Shown here: piece after piece, positions 26,963 to 37,949 of the stretch
Layout of the letters: every line of letters starts with the position of its first letter
How positions within the stretch are numbered: position 1 is the stretch's first letter
Assembly: GCA_005882995.1 (NCBI GenBank)
Contig: VBCY01000118.1
Location: forward strand, 1-47,124
Direction of reading: 5' to 3'
Origin: Betaproteobacteria bacterium
GTDB taxonomy: Bacteria; Pseudomonadota; Gammaproteobacteria; Burkholderiales; Casimicrobiaceae
Length of the DNA stretch: 47,124 bases
Made by a program: the position numbers and the translations under genes
The notes under the pieces: generated by a model
Database searches by the model: none
What the model saw: only the letters and a program-made list of their open reading frames with translations
Told to the model about the DNA's origin: nothing

Positions 26963-27182
26963 GAGCCTGTCGGGCTTACTGTCGCGTATGCGACGGACGC
27001 GCTTTGGTGGGCAGTCCTAGGCGCCGGCCGCGCCGCAGTGCCGGCCCACTGCCAGCGGCCGGCAACAACGGAATTGTCCCCAAAGCGCCCCGTCCCTTCG
27101 GGTTGCGGTCGCTGCGCCGAGCGCCTCGCATTCATCACCGTTTGGCCAGCAACGCACACGTGAGAGCAAGCCCGACAGGCTC
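26963..27182. mobile_element. MITE-like palindromic element flanked by CTAG
   Basis: Perfect 15-bp terminal inverted repeats GAGCCTGTCGGGCTT (26963-26977) and AAGCCCGACAGGCTC (27168-27182) enclose 190 bases with no coding frame of note. CTAG lies on each side (26959-26962 and 27183-27186) and may be a 4-bp target duplication; as CTAG is itself palindromic it could instead extend the repeats to 19 bp. Two further inverted repeats are nested inside: GCGCTTTGG/CCAAAGCGC (26999 and 27080) and GCCGGCCGC/GCGGCCGGC (27023 and 27055). The right CTAG supplies the metF stop codon. Lying between convergent genes, it may also serve as a two-way terminator. Confidence 0.75.
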
Positions 27183-28037
27183 CTAGGGTTGCCCCATCGG
27201 GAGCCCAAGCCTTTGCCAGATGGTGATGCTGAGGGCGGCCTGGTTGAGCGTGTAGAAGTGCAATCCGGGGGCACCTCGCGCAAGCAGATCCGCGCAGAGT
27301 TGCGTGACGACGTCGACCCCGAAGGCGCGAATCGATGCGCTATCATCGCCAAAGCTTTCCATCCTGCGCCGGATCCATCGCGGGATCTCCGCCCCGCACG
27401 CGTCGGAGAAGCGCGCGATCTTGGAAAAACTCAATATCGGCATGACGCCCGGGACGATAGGGACGTCGATGCCCATTTTATGGGCGCGATCGACCAGGTG
27501 ATAGTAGCTGTCGGCGTTGAAGAAGTACTGAGTGATCGCCGAATCCGCACCCGCATCGATCTTGCGCTTGAAGTTGGCGAGATCGGCATCAGGATTCGCG
27601 GCCTGCGGGTGATACTCGGGATAGCACGCGACCTCGATCTGGAAAGCGTCTCCCGTCTCGGCGCGTATGAACTCAACCAGCTCGTAGGCGTAGCGGAATT
27701 CGCCGACGTCTGCGCTACCGGACGGCAGGTCGCCGCGCAATGCCACCAGGTGCCGGATTCCGTGCTCGCGATAGTTGCGGAGCGTTTCACGGATGCTTGC
27801 CCGACTCGATCCGATGCACGAGATGTGGGGCGCGGCTCGATGGCCGGCTGCCTGAATTTCCAGCACTGCGGAGAGCGTTCGGTCGCGGGTTGAACCGCCA
27901 GCCCCGAAGGTGACCGAGAAAAACTTCGGCGCGAGAAGCGCGAGCTGCTCCCGAGTCGCGGCGAGTTTCTGCGCGCCCTCCGGCGTTGCCGGCGGAAAGA
28001 ATTCGAAGCTGAAGACGCGCTCGCGCTTGGGGCTCAT
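27183..28037 (-). CDS. metF: 5,10-methylenetetrahydrofolate reductase MetF
   Basis: A 284-residue TIM-barrel flavoprotein that makes 5-methyl-THF for methionine synthesis. Conserved blocks are FSFEFFPPATPEGAQKL, SVTFGAGGSTRDRT, GIRHLVALRGDLPSG, DSAITQYFFN and the C-terminal LHFYTLNQAA. The ATG at 28037 matches the usual N-terminus just before the FEFFPP motif; the frame to 28070 adds 11 atypical residues. It is the last gene of an apparent ahcY, holin-like, metF operon. The stop TAG at 27185-27183 is part of the CTAG next to the palindromic element; the protein still ends at about the normal point. Confidence 0.95.
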   Translation of the reverse strand: MSPKRERVFSFEFFPPATPEGAQKLAATREQLALLAPKFFSVTFGAGGSTRDRTLSAVLEIQAAGHRAAPHISCIGSSRASIRETLRNYREHGIRHLVALRGDLPSGSADVGEFRYAYELVEFIRAETGDAFQIEVACYPEYHPQAANPDADLANFKRKIDAGADSAITQYFFNADSYYHLVDRAHKMGIDVPIVPGVMPILSFSKIARFSDACGAEIPRWIRRRMESFGDDSASIRAFGVDVVTQLCADLLARGAPGLHFYTLNQAALSITIWQRLGLPMGQP

Positions 28038-28083
28038 TCGCTTGCAGCAGCTCAACTGGACACGGTGCAACAGTGGCGCGGAA

Positions 28084-28428
28084 CTAGCTCTTGCGCAACA
28101 GAATCGCCGACAGCGCCCAGGAAATGATGCTGTACAGGATCGCGCCGGCTACCGCAGACCAGAAACCGGCGACGTGAAAGCCTTGCACCCACGAGCCCAC
28201 GATCCAGAAGAGCACCCCGTTGATCACTAAGATGAAGAGTCCCAGCGTGAGCATCGTCGCGGGCAGCGTCAGGAGGATCAGGATCGGCCTGATGAAGGTG
28301 TTGATGAGTCCCAGAACCAGCGCGGCAATCAAGGCGGTGGCGAATGAGTCCACCTGTATCGAGGACATCAGATACGGCAGCGCCAGCAGCGCCACCGTAT
28401 TGATCAGCCAGGCGAGCAGCAATCGCAT
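28084..28428 (-). CDS. small phage-holin-family (type 4) membrane protein
   Basis: A 114-residue protein with four hydrophobic helices (LLLAWLINTVALLALPYL; ALIAALVLGLINTFIRPILI; LTLGLFILVINGVLFWIVG; AVAGAILYSIISWALSAILL). The LGLINTFIRPIL segment is typical of the YvlD/holin-4 family found in many non-phage chromosomes. The function is unknown; no lysis genes are nearby, so a phage origin is not implied. It lies 15 bases after ahcY and 46 bases before metF on the same strand, a conserved placement in betaproteobacteria. Confidence 0.85.
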   Translation of the reverse strand: MRLLLAWLINTVALLALPYLMSSIQVDSFATALIAALVLGLINTFIRPILILLTLPATMLTLGLFILVINGVLFWIVGSWVQGFHVAGFWSAVAGAILYSIISWALSAILLRKS

Positions 28429-28443
28429 GAGGCGTTGTGGCTT

Positions 28444-29877
28444 TCAATACCGGTAGCTATCCGGCTTGAAAGGACCTTCCCTCGCTACCCCGACGTAACG
28501 CGCCTGCTTGTCGGAAAGCTCGGTCAGCATCGCCCCGAGCTTCTTCAACTGCAGCCGCGCCACCTTCTCGTCCAGATGCTTGGGCAGCACGTAGACACCG
28601 ACGGGATACTTGCCGCCGCCACTTCTCGCGTCGCCCCACAACTCGATTTGCGCCATGACCTGGTTGGTGAACGAGCTCGACATGACGTAGCTCGGGTGTC
28701 CTGTCCCGCAGCCGAGGTTCACCAGCCGTCCTTCCGCGAGCAGGATGATGCGCTTGCCATCGGGGAAGATGATATGGTCGACCTGGGGCTTGATGTTCTC
28801 CCAACGGCAGGCGCGCAGCGATGCAACGTCGATTTCGTTGTCGAAGTGGCCGATGTTGCAGACGATCGCGTTGTTCTTCATGCGCCGCATGTGCTCGTGG
28901 CCGATCACGTCGATGTTGCCGGTCGCGGTGACGAAGATGTCCGCCTTGTCGCAAGCGTAATCCATGGTCACGACGCGATAGCCCTCCATCGCTGCCTGCA
29001 ACGCGCAGATGGGATCGATCTCCGCGATCCACACCTGCGCCGAGAGCGCCCGCAGCGCCTGCGCCGAGCCCTTGCCGACGTCTCCGTAGCCATTCACCAG
29101 CGCGATCTTCCCGGCGATCATCACGTCGGTGGCGCGCTTGATGCCGTCGACCAGCGACTCGCGGCAGCCGTAAAGATTATCGAATTTGCTCTTGGTCACC
29201 GAGTCGTTGACGTTGATCGCCGGAAAACCGAGGCGGTCTTCCTTGTGCATTGCGTATAAACGCTTGACACCCGTTGTGGTCTCTTCGGTCACGCCTTTGA
29301 CGCCGCCTTTGATGCGCGAGTAGAAGTGCGCATCGATGGCGAGACGGCCGGCGATCGCCGCAAAAAGCGCGAACTCTTCCTCATTGGCAGGATGCGAAAT
29401 GGCCGAACGGTCGGTCTCCGCCTGGGCGCCGAGATGCACCAGCAACGTGGCATCGCCGCCGTCATCCAGGATCATATTGGCCATCGAGCGTCCACCGTCC
29501 CACTCGAAAATGCGATGCGTGAACTCCCAATAGTCCTTGAGCGATTCACCCTTGTACGCAAACACCGGCGTGCCTCCTGTCGCAATCGCGGCAGCGGCGT
29601 GATCCTGTGTCGAGTAGATGTTGCACGACGCCCAGCGCACGTCCGCCCCGAGCGTTTTCAGCGTCTCGATCAGTACGGCCGTCTGGATGGTCATATGCAG
29701 CGAACCGGCGATGCGCGCACCGCGCAACGGTTGCTCCGGCGCGAACTCCTCGCGAATCGCTATCAGGCCCGGCATCTCGGTCTCGGCGATCGCAATCTCT
29801 TTGCGGCCCCACTCTGCGAGAGCGAGATCAGCGACTCGGAAGTCGGTGAAATTTCGGATGTCAGTGGCAGCGTTCAT
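28444..29877 (-). CDS. ahcY: adenosylhomocysteinase AhcY
   Basis: A 477-residue enzyme that splits S-adenosylhomocysteine to adenosine and homocysteine, removing the product inhibitor of methyltransferases. It shows the start of the substrate domain ([22 protein letters not shown]), the NAD-binding loop [16 protein letters not shown], and the conserved C-terminus [22 protein letters not shown] and PFKPDSYRY. The ATG at 29877 has a GGAG 5 bases upstream; the longer frame is rejected. The leader contains an SAH riboswitch. It is the first gene of the ahcY, holin-like, metF run. Confidence 0.97.
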   Translation of the reverse strand: MNAATDIRNFTDFRVADLALAEWGRKEIAIAETEMPGLIAIREEFAPEQPLRGARIAGSLHMTIQTAVLIETLKTLGADVRWASCNIYSTQDHAAAAIATGGTPVFAYKGESLKDYWEFTHRIFEWDGGRSMANMILDDGGDATLLVHLGAQAETDRSAISHPANEEEFALFAAIAGRLAIDAHFYSRIKGGVKGVTEETTTGVKRLYAMHKEDRLGFPAINVNDSVTKSKFDNLYGCRESLVDGIKRATDVMIAGKIALVNGYGDVGKGSAQALRALSAQVWIAEIDPICALQAAMEGYRVVTMDYACDKADIFVTATGNIDVIGHEHMRRMKNNAIVCNIGHFDNEIDVASLRACRWENIKPQVDHIIFPDGKRIILLAEGRLVNLGCGTGHPSYVMSSSFTNQVMAQIELWGDARSGGGKYPVGVYVLPKHLDEKVARLQLKKLGAMLTELSDKQARYVGVAREGPFKPDSYRY

Positions 29878-29948
29878 GGTCACTCCGTATCGAGCGGCCG
29901 CGCCAAATGGGTGGGTGCTTTGCACTCGTCACCCCGCGCGCGAGTCGC

Positions 29949-30045
29949 GGTTCAACGAGCGCCGTTGCAAAAGGTACACCCCCGAGCCTGGCAGACGACA
30001 CGGTCCAGGAAGGACCGCGGCCCGTTGCAACGCTCCTCGGGAGTG
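29949..30045 (-). ncRNA. S-adenosylhomocysteine (SAH) riboswitch upstream of ahcY
   Basis: On the minus strand the leader reads CCCGAGGAGCGTTGCAAC, then a hairpin CGGTCC-TTCC-TGGACCG, then CCAGGCTCGG, and about 20 bases later TTGCAACGGCGCTCG. This follows the SAH-aptamer consensus: stem P1 is CCGAG (30040-30036) with CTCGG (29986-29982), and the pseudoknot joins GAGCG to CGCTC of the 3' part. SAH binding is known to turn on ahcY-type genes. The aptamer ends about 70 bases before the ahcY ATG, so control could act on an expression platform in between. The remaining gap 30046-30219 holds the ahcY and mdtA promoters. Confidence 0.88.
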
Positions 30046-30179
30046 GGTAGTTTAGCGCAAAAAGCGCCTCGCTTGTGCACTCGGCACCCGGCGACATGTC
30101 CAATGCAGGCGGCCCGGGCTGGCGCAGCTTAACACCTGGTTACAAGTCGGAGGAAACCAGAAGCTGCAAACCGGGACAA

Positions 30180-30207
30180 TGACAATGTCCACCTCGCCGC
30201 TTATATA
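30180..30207 (+). promoter_or_regulatory. candidate sigma-70 promoter of the mdtABC-type operon
   Basis: TGACAA (30180-30185), a 16-base spacer and TATATA (30202-30207). The implied start is only about 6 bases before the mdtA ATG at 30220, and no ribosome-binding site is visible, so the message would be nearly leaderless if this promoter is used. The match is moderate and unproven. Confidence 0.3.
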
Positions 30208-30219
30208 AACAACAAAACG

Positions 30220-31512
30220 ATGCCACCCGATCCGTCGCGACAGTCGCCTCCCGATACAGAGCTTGTGCCACCGTCCCGCGGCGAGCGGCGCAGGCGCATC
30301 CTGATTGCTGCGCTCATCGCCGTCGCGGCGATTATTGCCATCGTCTGGTATGCATGGCCGAAGACCGAGCAGCCCGGGCCCGGGCGCGGGGGTGATGCTT
30401 CGGCGCGCCCGCTGCCTGTCGTCGCCGCACCGGCAAGGAAAGGCAGCATCGATGTCGCGATTAGCGCACTGGGGACCGTGACGCCACGCAACAGCGTCAC
30501 GGTGCGCAGTCGGGTTGACGGGCAACTGGTCAGCGTCGCCTTCAGCGAAGGACAGATGGTGAAAACCGGCCAACTGCTCGCAGAGATCGACCCTCGTCCA
30601 TTTGAAGTGCAGCTCACGCAAGCCCTCGGGCAAATGGCTCGCGATCAAGCACTTCTGAAGAACGCGCAGGTCGATCTTGAACGCTACAAGACACTGCTCG
30701 CTCAGGATTCGATTTCGCGCCAGCAGGTCGATACCCAGGAAGCGCTGGTGCGACAGTATGAAGGCGCGATCAAGACTGACCAGGGTCAGATCGATAACGC
30801 CAGGCTGCAACTGACTTATGCGCGCATCACCGCACCGATCAATGGCCGGGTCGGTTTGCGGCAGGTCGACCCAGGCAACATTATCCACGCGACAGACAGC
30901 AACGGGCTCGTAGTCATCACACAGCTGCAACCGATCACTGTTCTGTTTCCGATTCCTGAGGACAGTCTGCCGCGAGTCATGAAACGCATGCAGTCCGGCG
31001 AAACAGTGCCGGTCGACGCATTTGATCGTGCGCAGAAGGTGAAGCTCGGCGCCGGTAAGCTGGTCACCATCGATAACCAGATCGACACGACAACGGGCAC
31101 GGTCAAGCTGCGCGCCGAGTTTCCCAACACCGACAGCGCGCTGTTCCCGAATCAGTTCGTCAACGTGCGTCTCGTGGTCGAGACACTGCCAGACGCCACC
31201 CTCGTTGCATCTTCAGCGATTCAACGCGGCGCGCCGGGAACCTTCGTCTACGTCGTAAAGGCCGATAACACGGTGAGCGTCGCGCCGGTCAAGCTCGGGC
31301 CCGTTCAGGGCGAGACAACAGCGATTGAATCCGGCATCAACGTCGGAGACAACATGGTCGTCGATGGGGCCGACAAGCTGCGCGAAGGCTCCAAGGTCGA
31401 GTTGATCACGCCCGAGGCACGCGATGCTGCTGCGCAGACGACGCGCGGGCAGAAAGGGGACGGCAATGGCTCGCGTCGCGATGGCGGCGGACGCGCCAAG
31501 AAGGGCGGCTGA
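30220..31512 (+). CDS. mdtA: RND efflux periplasmic adaptor (MdtA-like)
   Basis: A 430-residue membrane-fusion protein. It has an N-terminal anchor (ILIAALIAVAAIIAIVWYAW), a split lipoyl/barrel-sandwich domain (TVRSRVDGQLVSVAFSEGQ ... ARITAPINGRVGLRQVDPGN) and an alpha-helical hairpin between (LTQALGQMARDQALLKNAQV region). A beta-barrel domain follows, and a charged Lys/Gly/Arg-rich tail ends the protein. It links the inner-membrane pump to the outer-membrane channel. Two RND pumps of the MdtB and MdtC types follow, so MdtABC-type assembly is likely; substrates cannot be read from the sequence, though the E. coli system exports bile salts and novobiocin. Confidence 0.9.
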   Translation: MPPDPSRQSPPDTELVPPSRGERRRRILIAALIAVAAIIAIVWYAWPKTEQPGPGRGGDASARPLPVVAAPARKGSIDVAISALGTVTPRNSVTVRSRVDGQLVSVAFSEGQMVKTGQLLAEIDPRPFEVQLTQALGQMARDQALLKNAQVDLERYKTLLAQDSISRQQVDTQEALVRQYEGAIKTDQGQIDNARLQLTYARITAPINGRVGLRQVDPGNIIHATDSNGLVVITQLQPITVLFPIPEDSLPRVMKRMQSGETVPVDAFDRAQKVKLGAGKLVTIDNQIDTTTGTVKLRAEFPNTDSALFPNQFVNVRLVVETLPDATLVASSAIQRGAPGTFVYVVKADNTVSVAPVKLGPVQGETTAIESGINVGDNMVVDGADKLREGSKVELITPEARDAAAQTTRGQKGDGNGSRRDGGGRAKKGG

Positions 31513-31602
31513 GATGCCTGCGATCGGCTTATCGCTCATCCCTGACTCCTTTCCCGCCGGGAGAGGGGAATGTCGCGCGTGCCCTCGACGTGAACAACGG
31601 CA

Positions 31603-34600
31603 ATGAATCCGTCGCGCCCGTTCATCCTGCTTCCGGTAGCTACCTCGCTGCTGATGGTGGCGATCCTGCTTGCGGGCATCGTTGCCTATCGCGTGTTGCC
31701 GCTCTCCGCGTTGCCGCAACTCGGCTATCCGACCATCCAGGTGGTCACGCTCTACCCCGGCGCGAGTCCCGACGTGATGACCTCTTCGGTGACGGCCCCT
31801 CTGGAGCGGCAGTTCGGGCAGATGCCGGGATTGAACCAGATGTCATCGACCTCCTCCGGCGGCGCCTCCGTGATCACGCTGCAGTTCAACTTGCAGCTCT
31901 CGCTCGATATTGCCGAGCAGGAGGTTCAGGCGGCGATCAACGCCTCGAGCAACTTTCTCCCCACTGATCTGCCTACCCCGCCGATCTACAGCAAGGTCAA
32001 TCCCGCCGATACGCCGGTGGTCATTTTTGCCCTGACGTCGCAGACCTTGCCGTTGCCCAGACTCTACGATCTCGCCGACACGCGCCTCGCCACCAAAGTC
32101 TCGCAACTTCCAGGTGTCGGTCTGGTGAGCCTGTCGGGCGGACAGCGTCCTGCTGTGCGCGTGCAAGCCAATCCGACGGCGCTGGCGGCCTACGGACTCT
32201 CGCTCGACGACGTGCGCACAGCCATCAGCAACGCCAACACCAATCAGGCCAAAGGCAGTTTCGACGGGCCCACGCGCGCGTCGACCATCGACGCCAACGA
32301 TCAGCTCAAGAGCGCCGACGAATACCGCGGCCTGATCGTCGCTTATCGCAACGGCGCGCCGATCCGGCTCTCCGATGTCGCAGATGTCGTCGACGGCGCC
32401 GAGAATTCGCGGCTCGCGGCATGGGCCAACGAGCACGCTGCGGTCATCGTCAACATCCAGCGCCAGCCCGGCACCAACGTGATCGAAGTCGTCGATCGCA
32501 TCAAGCAACTGCTGCCGCAGCTCCAGTCTTCGCTGCCCAGCGCGGTGGACGTCACCATGCTGACTGACCGTACCGTGACCATCCGTGCGTCGGTTCACGA
32601 TGTCCAGTTCGAGCTCTTTCTCGCCGTCGCGCTGGTGGTGATGGTCATCTTTCTTTTCCTGCGTAGCCTGTCTGCAACGATCATTCCCAGCGTTGCGGTG
32701 CCGCTGTCGCTGATCGGAACCTTCGGCGTGATGTATCTGGCTGGATTCTCGATCAACAACTTGACCTTGATGGCGTTGACCATCGCCACCGGATTCGTGG
32801 TCGACGACGCAATCGTCATGATCGAAAACATCGCCCGTTATATCGAGGCGGGAGATCCGCCGCTGGAAGCTGCGCTCAAGGGCGCCGAGCAGATAGGCTT
32901 CACCATCATTTCGCTCACTTTTTCACTGATCGCGGTGCTGATCCCGCTCTTATTCATGGGCGACGTGGTGGGACGGCTGTTCCGGGAGTTCGCCATCACA
33001 CTCGCCGTCTCGATCCTGATCTCGGCGGTGGTGTCGCTCACGTTGACGCCGATGATGTGCGCCAAGCTGCTGCGCCGGATACCCGAAGACCAACAAGGAT
33101 GGTTCTATCACAAGAGCGGCGAGATTTTCGAACGGGTCATCGCCCGCTATGGAGAGATGCTCAACTGGGTGCTTGACCGCCAGGGCGCGACGCTGCTCGT
33201 TGCGATCGCGACGCTGTTGCTCACCGCCGTGCTCTATATCGTGATACCCAAGGGCTTCTTCCCGGTTCAGGATACCGGCGCGATTCAGGGTATCTCGGAA
33301 GCGCCGGCCACGGTTTCCTTTACGGCGATGGCCGAGCGCCAGCAGTCGCTTGCTCGCGTCATCCTTCAGGATCCGGCGGTGGAAAGCCTTTCATCCTTCA
33401 TCGGCGTCGATGGCACCAACGTCACGCTCAACAGCGGACGCATGCTCATCAACCTAAAACCCCTGGCCGATCGCGATGCCAGCGCGTCACAAGTGATCCG
33501 CCGTCTGCAGAATAAGCTAGCCGACGTCGAAGGCATCCGGCTGTACATGCAGCCGGCGCAGGATCTGACCATCGAGGATCGGGTGAGTCGCACGCAATAT
33601 CAGTTCACTGTCGAGGACGCCAATCCGGAAGAGCTTTCGGCGCTGGTGCCACGACTGGTCGATCGTCTCCGACAGTCCCCCGTGCTCGCCGATGTGGCGA
33701 GCGACCTGCAGGACGACGGCCTGCAGGCCTATGTCGACATCGATCGCGCGACCGCGAGCCGATTTGGCATCACGCCTGCGATCATCGACAACGCGCTGTA
33801 CAACGCCTTCGGGCAGCGGCTGGTGTCGACTATTTTCACGCAGACCAATCAGTATCGTGTCGTGCTCGAAGTTCAGCCGGGATTCCAGCTGGGTCCGGCA
33901 GCACTCGAGAACATTTATGTGCCGGCCAATGTGCCGCCGGCCAACGGCTCACCATCAGGGGCCACTGGTTTGGCCACGGGCGCAGTCACGGCGACCACCG
34001 CCAATCCGGCCACCAGCGCCGGCGCCTCCGGGACGCAGCAGATTCTACTGTCGTCGATCGCACGCGTTGTCGAGCGTCCCGCTTCGCTGGTCGTGAATCA
34101 CAACGGCCAATTCCCCGCGTCGACCATCTCGTTCAACTTAGCACCCGGTGCGTCTCTGGGTGACGCGGTCAAGACCATCGAAGCCGCGCAGCAGGAGCTC
34201 GCGCTTCCGGCGAGCGCGCAGGTCCGCTTCCAGGGCGCGGCGCTCGCCTTCCGCGCGTCGCTCGCGAATGAGCTATGGCTCATCCTCGCCGCCATCGTCA
34301 CCATGTACATCGTTCTGGGCGTTCTCTATGAAAGCTACATCCATCCGGTAACGATCCTGTCGACGCTGCCGTCGGCGGGAGTCGGCGCGTTGCTCGCACT
34401 GATGCTCGCCCGTCAGGATATGGGGATCATCGCGATCATCGGCATCATCCTGCTCATAGGCATCGTCAAAAAGAACGCGATCATGATGATCGATTTCGCG
34501 CTCGACGCCGAACGCAAGGAGGGCATGGCGCCGCGCGACGCGATTTTCCAGGCGTCACTGCTGCGCTTCCGTCCGATCATGATGACCACGATGGCCGCGC

Positions 34601-34815
34601 TGCTTGGGGCATTGCCGCTGATGATCGGATGGGGAGTCGGTTCCGAGTTGCGGCATCCACTTGGAATCAGCATGGTCGGCGGGCTGATTGTGTCGCAGAT
34701 GCTGACTCTGTTCACGACTCCCGTCATCTATCTCGCGTTCGACCGCGTCGCGCGCCGAGTGAACGCGCGACGCGCCGCGCGCAACGCGGCGCGCGCCGGC
34801 GCGGCCGGCGAATGA
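31603..34815 (+). CDS. mdtB: RND efflux inner-membrane pump, MdtB-like
   Basis: A 1070-residue 12-helix proton-driven pump. The N-terminus ([21 protein letters not shown]), [20 protein letters not shown] and [20 protein letters not shown] match MdtB rather than MdtC. The proton-relay aspartates are in [13 protein letters not shown], and the late helix has [16 protein letters not shown]. An Ala/Thr/Gly/Ser-rich stretch of about 35 residues (777-811) interrupts the second periplasmic domain just before [13 protein letters not shown], where close relatives are shorter. It lies 90 bases after mdtA and 14 bases before mdtC. MdtB and MdtC form a heterotrimer in E. coli. Confidence 0.92.
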   Translation: MNPSRPFILLPVATSLLMVAILLAGIVAYRVLPLSALPQLGYPTIQVVTLYPGASPDVMTSSVTAPLERQFGQMPGLNQMSSTSSGGASVITLQFNLQLSLDIAEQEVQAAINASSNFLPTDLPTPPIYSKVNPADTPVVIFALTSQTLPLPRLYDLADTRLATKVSQLPGVGLVSLSGGQRPAVRVQANPTALAAYGLSLDDVRTAISNANTNQAKGSFDGPTRASTIDANDQLKSADEYRGLIVAYRNGAPIRLSDVADVVDGAENSRLAAWANEHAAVIVNIQRQPGTNVIEVVDRIKQLLPQLQSSLPSAVDVTMLTDRTVTIRASVHDVQFELFLAVALVVMVIFLFLRSLSATIIPSVAVPLSLIGTFGVMYLAGFSINNLTLMALTIATGFVVDDAIVMIENIARYIEAGDPPLEAALKGAEQIGFTIISLTFSLIAVLIPLLFMGDVVGRLFREFAITLAVSILISAVVSLTLTPMMCAKLLRRIPEDQQGWFYHKSGEIFERVIARYGEMLNWVLDRQGATLLVAIATLLLTAVLYIVIPKGFFPVQDTGAIQGISEAPATVSFTAMAERQQSLARVILQDPAVESLSSFIGVDGTNVTLNSGRMLINLKPLADRDASASQVIRRLQNKLADVEGIRLYMQPAQDLTIEDRVSRTQYQFTVEDANPEELSALVPRLVDRLRQSPVLADVASDLQDDGLQAYVDIDRATASRFGITPAIIDNALYNAFGQRLVSTIFTQTNQYRVVLEVQPGFQLGPAALENIYVPANVPPANGSPSGATGLATGAVTATTANPATSAGASGTQQILLSSIARVVERPASLVVNHNGQFPASTISFNLAPGASLGDAVKTIEAAQQELALPASAQVRFQGAALAFRASLANELWLILAAIVTMYIVLGVLYESYIHPVTILSTLPSAGVGALLALMLARQDMGIIAIIGIILLIGIVKKNAIMMIDFALDAERKEGMAPRDAIFQASLLRFRPIMMTTMAALLGALPLMIGWGVGSELRHPLGISMVGGLIVSQMLTLFTTPVIYLAFDRVARRVNARRAARNAARAGAAGE

Positions 34816-34829
34816 GCGGGCGCTAAAGC

Positions 34830-37800
34830 ATGAATCTTTCCGCACCGTTCATCGATCGACCGGTCGCCACGACGCTGCTCACCATCGGCATCGCGCTCGC
34901 CGGCGCGGTTTCGTTCCGATTGCTGCCGGTATCGCCCTTGCCTCAGGTTGATTTCCCGACGATTTCCGTCCAGGCTTCGCTTCCCGGCGCAAGCCCGGAG
35001 ACGATGGCAGCTACCGTGGCGACGCCGCTCGAGCGCTCGCTCGGGCGCATTGCCGGCGTCAATGAGATGACTTCGTCGAGCGCGCTCGGTTCGACGCGCA
35101 TCACGCTGCAATTCGACCTCGACCGCGATATCGACGGCGCTGCGCGCGATGTCCAGGCGGCGATCAACGCCGCCCGCAGCCTGCTTCCTTCGGGTCTGCC
35201 AAGCAATCCCACCTATCGCAAGGTGAATCCAGCCGATGCTCCCATCATGATCCTGGGACTCACCTCCGACACGATGACTCAGGGGCAGATGTACGATGCG
35301 GCGTCGACGATCATCGCGCAGAAGCTCTCACAGCTCCAGGGAGTGGGACAAGTCAATGTCGGCGGTAGCTCGCTGCCGGCGGTGCGAGTGGAGCTTCAGC
35401 CGCAGTCGCTCAACAAGTACGGCATCGGGCTGGAAACCGTGCGCACGGTGCTGGCCGCGACCAACGCCAACCGGCCGAAGGGCTCGGTCGAGGACGCTGA
35501 GCGTCACTGGCAGATCTACGCCAACGATCAGGCGAAGACCGCTGCCGAGTATCTGCCTCTGCTCGTAGCCTATCGCAACGGCTCGGCGGTGAAGCTTGCG
35601 GACCTTGCAACGGTCGTCGATTCGGTGCAGGACCTGCGCAACGCCGGGTCCGCCAACGGCAAGCCTTCAGTGCTCGTGATCATTTTCCGTCAGCCTAACG
35701 CCAACATCATCGAGACCGTCGACAGCGTTGGCGCGCTTCTGCCGCAACTTCGTGCGTCGATTCCCAGCGCCATCGACTTGAACGTCATGATGGAGCGTAC
35801 GACCACGATTCGCGCGTCGCTCCGCGACGTCGAGCGGACGCTGACTCTTTCGGTGATCCTGGTCGTCCTCGTCGTGTTCCTGTTTCTGCGCAATGCCCGA
35901 GCGACCCTCATCCCCAGCGTCGCCGTTCCGGTGTCACTGGTGACCACCTTTGGCGTGATGTATCTCGCTGGTTACAGCCTGAACAACCTCTCGCTCATGG
36001 CGCTCACCATCGCCACCGGCTTCGTCGTCGACGACGCGATCGTCGTGCTGGAGAACACTTCGCGCCATATCGAGGCCGGAATGGAACCGAAAGAGGCGGC
36101 GTTGCTCGGTGCCCGCGAGGTCGGATTCACGGTGCTTTCGATGAGCCTGTCGCTCATTGCCGTATTCATCCCGATCCTGCTTATGGGCGGCATCGTCGGC
36201 CGTTACTTCCGCGAATTCGCCGTCACGCTCTCGGTGGCAATCCTCATCTCGCTCGTGCTTTCGCTGACGACCACGCCGATGATGTGCTCGCGACTGTTGC
36301 GGCCGCGGCAGGAAACCCGCAAAGGGTGGTTGCTCACGCGCAGCGAGCGCGCCTTCGCGGGCATCCTCCACGGCTACGAGCGCGCGCTCGCGTGGGTATT
36401 GCAGCACGGCGTGCTGACGATGCTGGTGCTGCTCGTCACCATCTGCCTCAATGTCTACCTGTACATCATCATTCCCAAGGGCTTTTTCCCGCAGCAGGAC
36501 ACGGGAAGGCTGATCGGATTCATCCAGGCCGACCAGAGCATTTCCTTCCAGGCCATGCAACAGAAGCTCGCGGGCTTCATCGACATCGTGCGTTCCGATC
36601 CTGCGGTCGATAACGTGGTCGGGTTCACCGGAGGACAGCAGCGCAACACCGGCCAGATGTTCGTGGCGCTGAAGCCGCTGTCCGAGCGCAAGGAGTCGGC
36701 CATGCAGATCATCGGACGGCTGCGCGGCAAGCTCGCCAAGGAACCCGGTGCGAACCTGTTCCTGAATCCAGTGCAGGATATCCGCGTAGGCGGTCGGCAA
36801 AGCAACGCAACCTACCAGTACACGCTCCAGGCCGACGACCTTACTGAACTTCGCACATGGGAGCCGCGAATCCGTGCGGCGATGTCCAGTCTGCGGGAGT
36901 TGGTCGACGTCAATACCGACCAGCAGGACAAGGGGCTGCAGACGACGCTCACCATCGACCGCGACACCGCGTCGCGTCTTGGCGTGAGCCCGCAGTTGAT
37001 CGACGCAACGCTCAATGACGCCTTCGGACAACGCCAGGTGTCGACGATCTACGCCCCGCTCAATCAGTACCACGTGGTCATGGAGGTCGCGCCCGAATAC
37101 TGGCAGTCGCCGGAAGCGCTCGACACCGTCTACGTCAGCACCTCGAGCGGCGCGCAAGTGCCACTGTCGGCTTTCGCACGTTACACGCCGACCAACACCC
37201 CGTTGGGCGTGAATCATCAGTCACAGTTTGTCGCCGCGACCATTTCGTTCAATCTTGCGGACAACATTTCGCTTTCTCAAGCAACGCGTGCGATCGACGC
37301 CGCCATGGCGAAGATCGGCGTGCCCAACAGCGTGCGCGGCAGCTTCCAGGGGACGGCGCAAGCGTTCCAGGCGTCGCTCGCGAGCCAGCCGTGGCTCATC
37401 CTCACAGCGCTGGTCGCCGTGTATATCGTGCTCGGCGTGCTCTACGAGAGCTATGTTCATCCGCTGACGATTCTATCCACGCTGCCGTCGGCCGGAGTCG
37501 GTGCGCTGCTCGCGCTGCTGCTTTTCAAGACTGAATTTTCGGTGATCGCGCTGATCGGCGTCATCCTGTTGATCGGCATCGTCAAAAAGAACGCAATCAT
37601 GATGATCGATTTTGCGATCGACGCCGAGCGCAGCCGCAAGCTTTCGCCGCGCGACGCGATTTTCGAGGCGTGCAAGCTGCGCTTCCGTCCGATCATGATG
37701 ACAACCTTTGCCGCGTTGCTCGGGGCGATTCCGCTGGCGATCGGTTTTGGCGACGGCGCCGAGTTGCGCCGGCCTCTGGGCATTTCCATCGTCGGCGGAC

Positions 37801-37934
37801 TGCTGCTGAGCCAGCTCCTCACGCTGTTCACGACACCGGTCGTCTATCTGTATCTGGACCGCTTCAGCGCGTGGTGGTCGCAAAAGTTTTCGCGCCGTCA
37901 GCGGCCGAACCTGGCACCTCATGGGGCGGACTAA
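34830..37934 (+). CDS. mdtC: RND efflux inner-membrane pump, MdtC-like
   Basis: A 1034-residue RND pump, paralogous to the preceding one. [40 protein letters not shown] and [20 protein letters not shown] are hallmarks of MdtC. Proton-relay residues lie in [13 protein letters not shown], and [16 protein letters not shown] repeats near the C-terminus. There is no low-complexity insertion, in contrast to the MdtB-like partner. In E. coli MdtC, not MdtB, is thought to move the drug within an MdtB2C trimer. It is followed by the outer-membrane factor 15 bases downstream, so a complete tripartite system is encoded. Confidence 0.92.
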   Translation: MNLSAPFIDRPVATTLLTIGIALAGAVSFRLLPVSPLPQVDFPTISVQASLPGASPETMAATVATPLERSLGRIAGVNEMTSSSALGSTRITLQFDLDRDIDGAARDVQAAINAARSLLPSGLPSNPTYRKVNPADAPIMILGLTSDTMTQGQMYDAASTIIAQKLSQLQGVGQVNVGGSSLPAVRVELQPQSLNKYGIGLETVRTVLAATNANRPKGSVEDAERHWQIYANDQAKTAAEYLPLLVAYRNGSAVKLADLATVVDSVQDLRNAGSANGKPSVLVIIFRQPNANIIETVDSVGALLPQLRASIPSAIDLNVMMERTTTIRASLRDVERTLTLSVILVVLVVFLFLRNARATLIPSVAVPVSLVTTFGVMYLAGYSLNNLSLMALTIATGFVVDDAIVVLENTSRHIEAGMEPKEAALLGAREVGFTVLSMSLSLIAVFIPILLMGGIVGRYFREFAVTLSVAILISLVLSLTTTPMMCSRLLRPRQETRKGWLLTRSERAFAGILHGYERALAWVLQHGVLTMLVLLVTICLNVYLYIIIPKGFFPQQDTGRLIGFIQADQSISFQAMQQKLAGFIDIVRSDPAVDNVVGFTGGQQRNTGQMFVALKPLSERKESAMQIIGRLRGKLAKEPGANLFLNPVQDIRVGGRQSNATYQYTLQADDLTELRTWEPRIRAAMSSLRELVDVNTDQQDKGLQTTLTIDRDTASRLGVSPQLIDATLNDAFGQRQVSTIYAPLNQYHVVMEVAPEYWQSPEALDTVYVSTSSGAQVPLSAFARYTPTNTPLGVNHQSQFVAATISFNLADNISLSQATRAIDAAMAKIGVPNSVRGSFQGTAQAFQASLASQPWLILTALVAVYIVLGVLYESYVHPLTILSTLPSAGVGALLALLLFKTEFSVIALIGVILLIGIVKKNAIMMIDFAIDAERSRKLSPRDAIFEACKLRFRPIMMTTFAALLGAIPLAIGFGDGAELRRPLGISIVGGLLLSQLLTLFTTPVVYLYLDRFSAWWSQKFSRRQRPNLAPHGAD

Positions 37935-37949
37935 CCGGAGATGAGTCGG

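Noticed and set aside
28084-28428. Prophage remnant suggested by the holin-like gene
   Set aside because: No other phage genes are nearby, and this family is common in ordinary chromosomes beside ahcY and metF.
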